Positions 1-5,367 of a stretch of DNA of 12,534 nt are shown here, one piece after another. This DNA is from Desulfurococcales archaeon. GTDB taxonomy: Archaea; Thermoproteota; Thermoprotei_A; Sulfolobales; Fervidicoccaceae. The stretch spans positions 1-12,534 of the forward strand of contig JALTXS010000122.1 of assembly GCA_027048265.1 (NCBI GenBank), read 5' to 3'. A program made the translations under genes and the position numbers. The stretch's first letter is position 1, and each line of letters opens with the position of its first letter. The notes below the pieces were generated by a model. That model was not told the DNA's origin. It was given only the letters and a program-made list of their open reading frames with translations, and ran no database searches.

Positions 1-65
1 AGCTCGCCCTCATGGTGTCTAGGAGGTTCTTTGGTTAAGTGGATAAGAATGGGCCGGGGGCTTGT

Positions 66-581
66 TTAGAGGGGTCGGGCCATTATGTAGGCGTCCTCCC
101 CGTCGCTGTAGTAGCTTATGACTCTCTTGACCTTCTTGAACCCCAGTTTCTCGTAGAGCCTTATGGCGGGCTCGTTGCTCACCCTGACCTCGAGGAAGAC
201 CTCCTTCCCCCCGTACCGCTCTTTCATGGCCTTCATGGACTCGAGCATGAGTGCCCTGCCTATCCCCCGCCTCCTATAGGCGGGGTCCACCGCTATTGAT
301 ATGACGTGGCCCTTCTGGGTTATGAAGCGGTGTATGTAGCCCAGCCCCGTCTCAACGCGGGCCATTATGTACCCCACTATAGCACCGCCCTGCTCCTCCG
401 CCACCACGAAGGCCTCAGGCCACTGCTCGAGGTGGTATATGAAGAAGTCCCTGAAGTAGTTCTCGGGCAGGGTGCGGAGATTGAGCTCGATGACCTGGTC
501 CAGGTCCATTATGTTGGCCCTCCTGAGCCTTATCCTGCCATCGCCAAGCCAGAGGCCGTGCCCCGGTTCAGAAGCGACCAT
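66..581 (-). CDS. Ard1/RimI-type N-terminal protein acetyltransferase (GNAT family)
   Basis: Predicted to transfer acetyl from acetyl-CoA to the N-terminal amino group of proteins in the cytoplasm. Seen: a GNAT fold with the acetyl-CoA binding motif RRRGIGRA (about residues 109-116 of the longest reading), the preceding strand GHVISIAVDPAYR, and the C-terminal block LEVRVSNEPAIRLYEKLGF, followed by a YYSDGEDAYIMARPL-like tail. From memory this layout closely matches the Sulfolobus Ard1 (NatA-like) enzyme of about 167 residues. I chose the ATG at 579-581 (171 aa): it has GGTG elements 9-13 nt upstream and gives the family length. An in-frame GTG at 597-599 would add six residues but lacks a ribosome binding site. 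It lies 24 bp behind the DUF131 gene on the same strand, so the two are probably cotranscribed. Family assignment is firm; the exact substrate class is inferred. Confidence 0.9.
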   Translation of the reverse strand: MVASEPGHGLWLGDGRIRLRRANIMDLDQVIELNLRTLPENYFRDFFIYHLEQWPEAFVVAEEQGGAIVGYIMARVETGLGYIHRFITQKGHVISIAVDPAYRRRGIGRALMLESMKAMKERYGGKEVFLEVRVSNEPAIRLYEKLGFKKVKRVISYYSDGEDAYIMARPL

Positions 582-605
582 AACCCACAGCACCACCACA
601 GTGTG

Positions 606-881
606 CTAGGTGCCCGGGAAGGGCCTGGTACCCCGGGAGGACAGGAGGTAGAAGACCAGGAGCAGAACCGAGACCACAAGCGCCAAGACCAGCATGGCCT
701 TCGTCACACCCTTACTCGTGCCAAACACTATAGGAATGGGCCCGATGAACACAATGCCCCCCGCCTCCACCTCCGACTTACCCTGAACCCCACCCCTCGA
801 GACGGAGGACAAGATACCCAAGAATATAAGCAGAACCCCCACAAAAACAAACACAAACCCCAGAACAACCAGCCGCTCCAA
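606..881 (-). CDS. DUF131 (TIGR00304) small membrane protein
   Basis: A small two-helix membrane protein of unknown function. Seen: an N-terminal hydrophobic helix (LVVLGFVFVFVGVLLIFLGIL), a Gly-rich loop with the block GGIVFIGPIPIVFGTSKG, then a second helix (AMLVLALVVSVLLLVFYLL) and a short polar tail. The IGPIPIVFG block is what I recognise as the archaeal DUF131 signature. The frame stays open to a TTG at 947, four bases from the tRNA. I prefer the TTG at 879-881 (91 aa) because GGTGGAGG sits just upstream of it and a T-rich TATA-like box lies about 40 bp upstream; the longer start would need a promoter inside the tRNA gene. It is upstream of, and likely cotranscribed with, the acetyltransferase. 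Confidence 0.75.
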   Translation of the reverse strand: MERLVVLGFVFVFVGVLLIFLGILSSVSRGGVQGKSEVEAGGIVFIGPIPIVFGTSKGVTKAMLVLALVVSVLLLVFYLLSSRGTRPFPGT

Positions 882-912
882 CCCGCCTCCACCATAAGAC
901 AATATATCCCAA

Positions 913-926
913 ACCGTGTTAAAAAA
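913..926. promoter_or_regulatory. Possible shared TATA-like element between DUF131 gene and tRNA-Arg
   Basis: The run TTAAAAAA (919-926) reads TTTTTTAA on the minus strand. On the plus strand its centre is about 28 bp before the tRNA 5' end at 951. On the minus strand it is about 30 bp before the ribosome binding site of the DUF131 gene. It may therefore serve transcription in both directions. This rests only on spacing and base composition. Confidence 0.4.
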
Positions 927-950
927 CAAACGAAAAAACAAACACAAGAA

Positions 951-1029
951 GGGCCCGTAGCCTAGCCAGGACTAGGGCGCCGGCCTCCGGAGCCGGAGAC
1001 CCCGGGTTCAAATCCCGGCGGGCCCGCCA
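951..1029 (+). tRNA. tRNA-Arg(CCG), CCA encoded
   Basis: The cloverleaf folds completely by eye. Acceptor GGGCCCG (951-957) pairs with CGGGCCC (1019-1025). D stem GCCT (960-963) pairs with GGGC (975-978). Anticodon stem CCGGC (980-984) pairs with GCCGG (992-996) around loop CTCCGGA. T stem CCGGG (1002-1006) pairs with CCCGG (1014-1018) around TTCAAAT. Discriminator G is at 1026 and CCA at 1027-1029. Anticodon CCG is at 987-989 and reads the arginine codon CGG. I see no intron. The 3' part, from 981 onward, is duplicated exactly at 1946-1994, which marks this gene as a probable integration site. The gene itself is intact, so the insertion did not destroy it. Confidence 0.97.
981..1029 (+). repeat. 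49-bp direct repeat, copy 1 (3' part of tRNA-Arg; att-like)
   Basis: A perfect match to 1946-1994. It covers the tRNA from the second base of the anticodon stem through the encoded CCA. The bases just outside the match differ on both sides (gcgc versus gtgt to the left, ctctt versus tatat to the right), so the boundaries are sharp. Confidence 0.95.
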
Positions 1030-1042
1030 CTCTTCTTTAATT

Positions 1043-1552
1043 CTACTTTAATTTCTTTAGAATCTCATTTATTATACTATCAGATACCCGAAACCCTTGT
1101 TCTTTTAGCTCTCTTAGTGCTCGGATTAGTTTGTCTTTGTTTATAATGCCTTTATCGTAAGCTAGTTGTAGGAGGCCTATTGTACCCTTGACTACCAGCC
1201 CCATGGATTTTGCTTTAAGTCTTGCAATTCTATCATCTAGGATTACCGTACAGCCATGCTCAACTGCTAGGGCTATTGCCTCCGATTCACCTATACCCAG
1301 AGGATCGTGGAGAGCCTCTACCAGCGCTCTATCCCGTGGCACTAAAACCTTTACCTTACCTTGGCGTGCAAGATCTTCTAGCTCTCCTGAGCCCGGCCTG
1401 CCACGGCCCTTAACTACTACCTCCTCGTAGACCACTTGAGGCACAATTATCTCCATGTCAAGCGCTTCCATGATACCAGCCATGTTTATCTCTGCAAGAG
1501 CTATTATGGCGCTAGAATCTAGTACTAGGCATCGACTAGCCTGGCTATTCAA
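1043..1552 (-). CDS. DUF3368-type PIN-domain toxin (VapC-like RNase)
   Basis: Predicted metal-dependent PIN-domain ribonuclease acting as the toxin of a TA pair. Seen (numbering from the longest reading): the first catalytic Asp in LVLDSSAIIAL (D22), a conserved acidic pair in VYEEVV (E53/E54), the DUF3368-type block LGIGESEAIALA (95-106), LDDRIAR (D116/D117), then KGTIGLL and a C-terminal GFRVSDSIINEIL. All expected acidic positions are present. I chose TTG at 1550-1552 (169 aa), which overlaps the antitoxin stop and has GAGGAG at 1560-1565, seven bases upstream. An ATG at 1577-1579 and a GTG at 1580-1582 also lie in frame but lack such a site. The gene is the distal member of the operon with the UPF0175 gene. 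Nearly identical sequence recurs in the pseudogene at 3948-4343. Confidence 0.88.
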   Translation of the reverse strand: MNSQASRCLVLDSSAIIALAEINMAGIMEALDMEIIVPQVVYEEVVVKGRGRPGSGELEDLARQGKVKVLVPRDRALVEALHDPLGIGESEAIALAVEHGCTVILDDRIARLKAKSMGLVVKGTIGLLQLAYDKGIINKDKLIRALRELKEQGFRVSDSIINEILKKLK

Positions 1553-1784
1553 TTCCCAACTCCTCTCGAAGCTCCACATCACTGTAAGGGTAGGCTTTTA
1601 TCCCCCTCCTACGGAGCTCGACCAGGAAGTCGTATAGGGTCATCCCAGCGAGCTCGGCTGCACGCTCAACACTAACAACGCCCCGAAGAAATAGGTCGAC
1701 AGCATAGGCTAGCTTAACCTCCCTCTCAACATCCCCAACATAGTGAGAAGGCACCCTAACCCTAACAACCACCTCACGAGACAA
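1545..1784 (-). CDS. UPF0175 family antitoxin
   Basis: A 79-residue protein of the UPF0175 family, the usual antitoxin partner of DUF3368 PIN toxins; it presumably binds DNA and neutralises the toxin downstream. Seen: a basic, strand-rich N terminus (REVVVRVRVP), a central helical part (VKLAYAVDLFLRGVVSVERAAELAGM) that reads like a helix-turn-helix, and the family-typical LYDFLVELRRRGI near the C terminus. Start is TTG at 1782-1784, with the G-rich sequence GGGGGGAG just upstream as ribosome binding site. The gene's 3' end overlaps the toxin start by 8 bp, so translation is probably coupled. A TATA-like stretch (TTTTAAGG) lies around 1831-1838 on the minus strand. Confidence 0.87.
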   Translation of the reverse strand: MSREVVVRVRVPSHYVGDVEREVKLAYAVDLFLRGVVSVERAAELAGMTLYDFLVELRRRGIKAYPYSDVELREELGIE

Positions 1785-1945
1785 CCCGTCTCCCCCCTAC
1801 CACTGATAATACATCACAACCCTTAAGTCCTTAAAATCTCCCAATTCGGAATAAAGTGCCCCATACGTTATTCTATCGAGTATAAATGAGTTACAGAGGT
1901 GTCACAAGATAATGTAGAGCCAATGGGACGAAGGTATTTAAGTGT

Positions 1946-1994
1946 CGGCCTCCGGAGCCGGAGACCCCGGGTTCAAATCCCGGCGGGCCCGCCA
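1946..1994 (+). repeat. 49-bp direct repeat, copy 2 (orphan 3' tRNA-Arg fragment; att-like)
   Basis: Identical over 49 bases to tRNA-Arg positions 981-1029. The 5' half of a tRNA is missing: the preceding bases (aggtatttaagtgt) cannot form the acceptor or D stem. It is therefore not a functional tRNA but a fragment, best explained as the distal attachment site of an insertion. Confidence 0.93.
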
Positions 1995-2065
1995 TATATC
2001 TTTCCATCTTATTAATATAGGCTACATCCTCCAGCATCTTTTTCCTGACTTTAAGGGTCGAACCT

Positions 2066-2998
2066 CTAGCGAGAGACCCTTCCCGAATTTCTTAGTGGAT
2101 GAGTCTCGAATAATTCTCTCCAGCTTGGCGCTTGGGCTTTCGGATTGCGGGCTACTATGACTTTGGATGACCTCTTGACTTCAGTGTAGTCTAGGGTCTC
2201 CACTTTCCTATAGTAAATCCAGGCGGTGGCCATGAGCTGGCTTGTCTCCCATAACCTGGCCTCTATCACACCCATGTATCTTAGCTCTGGGAGCGTGTAG
2301 ACCAGGCGCCTTTGGACTCCTCGGGAGTCGTCGTACTCCCTGAACAAAGTTAGGGCATCGCCTTCGACCAATATATGCTTGAACATGTTATACACTAGGA
2401 TCCTCGGTAGTAAGCTGGACTGCTCCATCAATATCACGCCGTGTCTCGGCTGAAGCTCTCTAGCTCCCGCCAGGAACAAGTGGAGGTCGTAGACGTCCAG
2501 GTGTGGTAGGCTACTGCCCCAGAGGACTATGATATCGAACTCCCTCTCCCCTAGGGCATCTGGGAGCCTAGTGGCACTGGCCCTAAGGGTCTCTAGCCTG
2601 ACTGAGTTCTCGAGCCCGGCCGTCCTAAGCCACTTATCAGCCATTCCCAGCTCCTCGTCCCTCAGGTCGGTGACCATAACCTCGGCTTCGACACCATTGG
2701 AGGCTAGGGCCCATGCTAGGGCTATGCCAGCTATCCCAGACGCCCCCATGACATCGAGGACCCTAGCCTTGCCGGACCCGATGGCCTCATTAAGTATGCC
2801 ACGAGCTATGAGGCCCTTCATGAAGCCCTTTATCACCTCAAACCTAGCGCGGGCCTCCGGGTCATTGGGCCTACTATGCCACCTGAAGAATTTGTAGAAC
2901 TCCGCAAGATCCACGGGCTTATGGGGGTCCTCCAAGAGATGCACCCCGCTTAGATGATTCTCTTCAGCAAGTAAGCGGGTCATGCCAAGGTACATCAT
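2066..2998 (-). CDS. Class I SAM-dependent methyltransferase, substrate unknown
   Basis: A cytosolic methyltransferase of about 305-310 residues. Seen: motif I VLDVMGASGIAG (about 80-91) for S-adenosylmethionine binding, an acidic residue at the end of the second strand (VTDLR, D111), the motif IV strand FDIIVLWGSS (154-163), and a later strand GVILMEQSS. After the core is a C-terminal part with several aromatic strands that probably contacts the substrate. I do not recognise a specific substrate family. The longest start is ATG at 2996-2998. However, a TATTATA box (3007-3013) is centred about 27 bp before an in-frame ATG at 2981-2983, so the message may be leaderless and the protein five residues shorter. 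It stands alone between the tRNA fragment and a TA locus. Confidence 0.85.
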   Translation of the reverse strand: MMYLGMTRLLAEENHLSGVHLLEDPHKPVDLAEFYKFFRWHSRPNDPEARARFEVIKGFMKGLIARGILNEAIGSGKARVLDVMGASGIAGIALAWALASNGVEAEVMVTDLRDEELGMADKWLRTAGLENSVRLETLRASATRLPDALGEREFDIIVLWGSSLPHLDVYDLHLFLAGARELQPRHGVILMEQSSLLPRILVYNMFKHILVEGDALTLFREYDDSRGVQRRLVYTLPELRYMGVIEARLWETSQLMATAWIYYRKVETLDYTEVKRSSKVIVARNPKAQAPSWRELFETHPLRNSGRVSR

Positions 2999-3006
2999 GC
3001 TTAGGT

Positions 3007-3013
3007 ATAATAA
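3007..3013 (-). promoter_or_regulatory. TATA-like box for the methyltransferase gene
   Basis: TATTATA on the minus strand, about 27 bp before the ATG at 2981-2983. This is the spacing expected between an archaeal TATA box and the transcription start of a leaderless message. Confidence 0.45.
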
Positions 3014-3163
3014 TGCTTAGCGTGGAACTCTTACCTTCTCCTAGTCAGGCCGGTAGGAGTACTATGGCGAGGCCGCAAGACTCGGCTGAGACTTTTTCAG
3101 ACCTGATTACGTAATATAGAGATTGTGAATTGCTATTCAGCTAATGTAAGTTGTGTAAAAAGG

Positions 3164-3609
3164 CTAGGGTATAATCCTTAGCCATGGTACCCTTTCGAAA
3201 TCGTTGTCTAGTGTTAGGATTTCTTTTATCTCCTCTCTCATCATGATTGCCACGATTAGGGCGTCGCTTGGCAGCAGCTTGTGCTCCAACGCTATTTTCT
3301 CACTTTCTTTGAAGTCACTGTATGTTGGTGGGATTACATTCAGCTTCCCAGCTATCCGATCGAGTGCAACTAGTCTAGCTCTAATGGTCTCTTCCGCGGC
3401 TCCCTCCTTGAATAGCTTCCTCACCTTGTAGGCGCTCACGAGTCCCTGTGATTCGATTATGGAGAGGGCTATGAGCTTATATGCCACCTCTTCCAGGACG
3501 TGGGTAGAGGTGTAGGGCGCTGTTCCTACTAGGTGTTCGAGGAGACCATGTTCTTTGTTGAATATTTTATGCGGATGAATATATTGGCATCAACGAAGAG
3601 CCTCCTCAA
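3164..3609 (-). pseudogene. Frameshifted VapC-type PIN toxin (partner of the DUF104 antitoxin)
   Basis: The start is TTG at 3607-3609 with GGAGGAG (about 3616-3622) upstream. It overlaps the antitoxin stop and opens MRRLFVDANIFIRI, a textbook PIN N terminus with the first catalytic Asp. After the AAAA run (TTTT on the plus strand, 3565-3568) this frame soon meets a stop. The rest of the toxin continues in another frame: KIFNKEHGLLEHLVG, then THVLEEVAYKL, PSDALIVAIM and LTLDNDFERV, carrying the remaining acidic residues. One added A in the run would join the two parts into about 148 residues, the normal VapC size. Without it, only a fragment starting at GTG 3485-3487 (107 aa, lacking the first Asp) could be made, which should be inactive. 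A recent real mutation, a sequencing error, or slippage on the A-run are all possible. Confidence 0.8.
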
Positions 3610-3811
3610 GATACAGCTCCTCCACTAGATCAAGTAGTTCTACCTTACCCTTGGGAAGCTTTGCAAGGAAGTCCACCAGCTCCCTGTAATCCTTCTCCTC
3701 GAACATCCTGTGCTTGATAACGACCTCCACTTCCTCCCCCTCCCTCAGTACTAAGGGTTCTAGGGGCTTCAGCACGCCTTTCTCATATCTGACCCTTATC
3801 ACCTTAGACAA
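3590..3811 (-). CDS. DUF104 family antitoxin (VapB-like)
   Basis: A 73-residue protein that opens with the characteristic DUF104 pattern, MSKVIRVRYEKGVLKPLEPL, then REGEEVEVVI. This is a small beta-rich N-terminal domain followed by a charged helical tail (KDYRELVDFLAKLPKGKVELLDLVEELYLEEALR) suited to wrapping the toxin. The family is known as the antitoxin of PIN toxins in archaea. Its last 20 bases overlap the start of the frameshifted VapC downstream. If that toxin is dead, this gene is an orphan antitoxin still under selection or recently released from it; its own frame is clean. Confidence 0.85.
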   Translation of the reverse strand: MSKVIRVRYEKGVLKPLEPLVLREGEEVEVVIKHRMFEEKDYRELVDFLAKLPKGKVELLDLVEELYLEEALR

Positions 3812-3947
3812 CGTTCATCCCCATTAGTATAACAATGCTCCTAAGCCTCTAAGCTTTTATCTCTCCGTGCTCACAGCATGCAACCCCGTATATTGCATTC
3901 TTAACGGACCGGGAACTCAGAGCCGATTACCATGATCTAGCAGATAC
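3812..3947. other. Intergenic, no gene seen
   Basis: Only the promoter region of the DUF104 operon is expected here. I find no open frame, RNA structure or repeat that I would defend. Confidence 0.4.
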
Positions 3948-4343
3948 TGCCTTTATCATAGGCTAGCATCAAAAGACCTATTGTACCCTTAACCGCTAGC
4001 CACATGGATTTTGCTTTGGGCCATGCAATCCTGTCGTTTAGGACTACCGTGTAGTTGCGTTCAACCACTAGCGCTATTGCCTGCCGATTCGCCCATGCTT
4101 AGTGGGTCGTGGATGGCCCTTAACTAACTCTGTATGCCGAGGCTTCAAGACCCTCACTTTATCTCAGCTTGCGTGGTCTCTCAGTTCCTTTGAGCCAGGT
4201 CTGCCCTGGCCCTTGGCTACAACTTCCTCGTAGACCGCTTGTGACACAATTATCTCCATGTTAAGCGCTTCCATGATACCAGCCATGTTTATCTCTGCAA
4301 GAGCTATTATGGCGCTAGAATCTAGCACTGAGCATTGGCTAGC
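3948..4343 (-). pseudogene. Degenerate partial copy of the DUF3368 PIN toxin
   Basis: It aligns with the intact toxin at roughly 1147-1540. Translated on the minus strand it reads VLDSSAIIALAEINMAGIMEAL, then IIVSQAVYEEVVAKGQGRPGS, then an in-frame TGA (4164-4166). An extra base near 4083 shifts the frame inside the GES motif, after which VVLNDRIAWPKAKSM and VKGTIGLLMLAYDKG reappear in another frame. The 5' segment (about 4265-4325) is identical to the functional gene over about 60 bases, while the rest has many changes. Both the last 35 or so codons and the UPF0175 partner are missing. It is clearly a dead paralogue; the uneven similarity suggests gene conversion or a mosaic origin. Confidence 0.88.
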
Positions 4344-4515
4344 AATATATCGTGATAAGAGGAAGAAAGGCCAAGGTACAACAGGTCTATTAGACTGGTA
4401 TTAGGAACAGTCAATATTATTTCTAGAACCTAGGATGCCTAGCTTAGCACTCTTATCTCAATTCTTGTAAGTCACTCTCACGGTAATCTCTGAATAGTAT
4501 CGTTTTTTCAGTTAG

Positions 4516-4526
4516 TTTTTTATTTT
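4516..4526 (+). promoter_or_regulatory. TATA-like box for the vapBC pair at 4560
   Basis: TTTTTTATTTT lies about 39 bp before the ATG at 4560, with a GAGG ribosome binding site (about 4547-4550) in between. This would give a short leader of roughly 10-15 nt. Confidence 0.4.
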
Positions 4527-4559
4527 CCGAATTTCAAGATTTTTCTGAGGAATGAGAGA

Positions 4560-4811
4560 ATGAGTCGGACTCTTGAGGTCCGTGTTGGTAAGAGGAGAAC
4601 CCTGGTCATCCCAAAGGCTATTGCTGATATGCTTGGTATAAGGGAGGGTAGTAGGCTGGAAATGCGGGTTGAGGAAGGGAGGATTGTTCTCGAAAAGGTC
4701 CCCGATGCGGTTGAGCTTTCTCTTCATGGTGAGAAGGTTGCGCGGGTTAGCCTAGAGGAGCTTGAGGCGGAGAGTATTGAACATCAGAAGAGGTATATTG
4801 GGGAGAAGTAA
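4560..4811 (+). CDS. vapB: AbrB/SpoVT-type antitoxin (VapB)
   Basis: An 83-residue protein with an N-terminal swapped-hairpin AbrB domain: EVRVGKRRTLVIPKAIADMLGIREGSRLEMR... followed by the strand GRIVLEKV. A charged C-terminal tail (LEELEAESIEHQKRYIGEK) should bind the toxin. It would act as DNA-binding autorepressor and toxin inhibitor. The start ATG has TGAGG upstream and an AT-rich promoter-like stretch before it. The gene overlaps the start of the next PIN gene by 14 bp with the chosen toxin start, the classic VapBC arrangement. It lies on the plus strand, opposite to the other TA pairs in the window. Confidence 0.88.
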   Translation: MSRTLEVRVGKRRTLVIPKAIADMLGIREGSRLEMRVEEGRIVLEKVPDAVELSLHGEKVARVSLEELEAESIEHQKRYIGEK

Positions 4812-5247
4812 GCCGCGCCTACTTGTTGACACCACTTTTCTTCTCCCAGCACTTGGAATAGATGTCGAGGAGGATGCCCTCAGTGCCATCAGTTTGTTCC
4901 ACAGGTTTGAGATTAACTACCTAGAGGTAGGGCTCCTTGAAGCATTGTGGAAAGTTCTTAAACTGGTTCCAAAGGACAGGCTCAGCCGTGTTGAGCTAGG
5001 CCTCAGAGCTATACGCAGGTCTTACCATCTCATCAGCCCGGGCTCCGAGGCCCTCATCCGAGCTATAATAATATACCGGAATGGACATAGTGACTATATT
5101 GATGCCCTTCACTACGCAACCGCCCGCGTAGAGGGCATTCCCTTCCTTACTATGGACCTGGAACTTATAGATTTCTTAAGAAGACGTGGCTATGAGGTAG
5201 AAGGCACTGTTTATACTCCTGATAATGTGATAAAGCTACTAGAATAG
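4798..5247 (+). CDS. vapC: VapC-type PIN-domain toxin
   Basis: Predicted RNase toxin of about 149 residues. Seen, numbering from the chosen start: first Asp in RLLVDTTFLLPAL (D11), Glu in NYLEVGLLEALWK (E43 or E48), Asp residues in HSDYIDALHYATA (D99/D102), and LTMDLELIDFL (D120), so the whole acidic PIN set is present. The start chosen is TTG at 4798-4800, within the antitoxin's last codons, with AGAGG five bases upstream. The frame is open back to a TTG at 4762, but that would add a basic extension atypical for PIN proteins. There are no signs of decay. It ends 120 bp before the convergent membrane protein gene. Confidence 0.88.
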   Translation: MGRSKPRLLVDTTFLLPALGIDVEEDALSAISLFHRFEINYLEVGLLEALWKVLKLVPKDRLSRVELGLRAIRRSYHLISPGSEALIRAIIIYRNGHSDYIDALHYATARVEGIPFLTMDLELIDFLRRRGYEVEGTVYTPDNVIKLLE

Positions 5248-5367
5248 GAAACCCCCTAAAGCCCCATCATGTCCGCATGGTACTCCTTAGAATAGTGTCT
5301 ATCTGTTTCTCCAGGTAACATCTAGTCATGAATGCTCATTTTAAGCTGAGCCCCGCACGTGTTCTAC

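Larger units (their letters stand above)
1030..1994. mobile_element. Probable tRNA-integrated mini-element carrying a toxin-antitoxin pair
   Basis: A unit of 965 bp lies between an intact tRNA-Arg and a 49-bp repeat of its 3' part; one repeat is counted in the unit. This is the geometry left by site-specific integration of archaeal viruses and plasmids into tRNA genes, where the incoming DNA restores the tRNA 3' end. The cargo is one minus-strand operon, UPF0175 antitoxin then DUF3368 PIN toxin. I see no integrase or integrase fragment on either strand, so it would be either a decayed remnant or a non-autonomous element moved by a helper. A simple duplication of the tRNA end by another route cannot be excluded from one sequence. 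Confidence 0.55.

Noticed and set aside
1..13. A minus-strand gene starting with ATG at 11-13 and leaving the left edge
   Set aside because: Only four codons are visible and no ribosome binding site or convincing promoter precedes it.
306..965. Long plus-strand open frame opposite the acetyltransferase and DUF131 genes
   Set aside because: Low-complexity, His/Pro/Gln-rich translation typical of an antisense shadow; both minus-strand genes have clear families and ribosome binding sites.
1946..1994. A second tRNA-Arg gene
   Set aside because: Only the 3' part is present; no acceptor 5' strand or D arm can be formed from the preceding bases.
3038..3059. Hairpin CTCCTA/TAGGAG upstream of the methyltransferase
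   Set aside because: Only six base pairs with a ten-base loop and no T-run; not distinguishable from chance.
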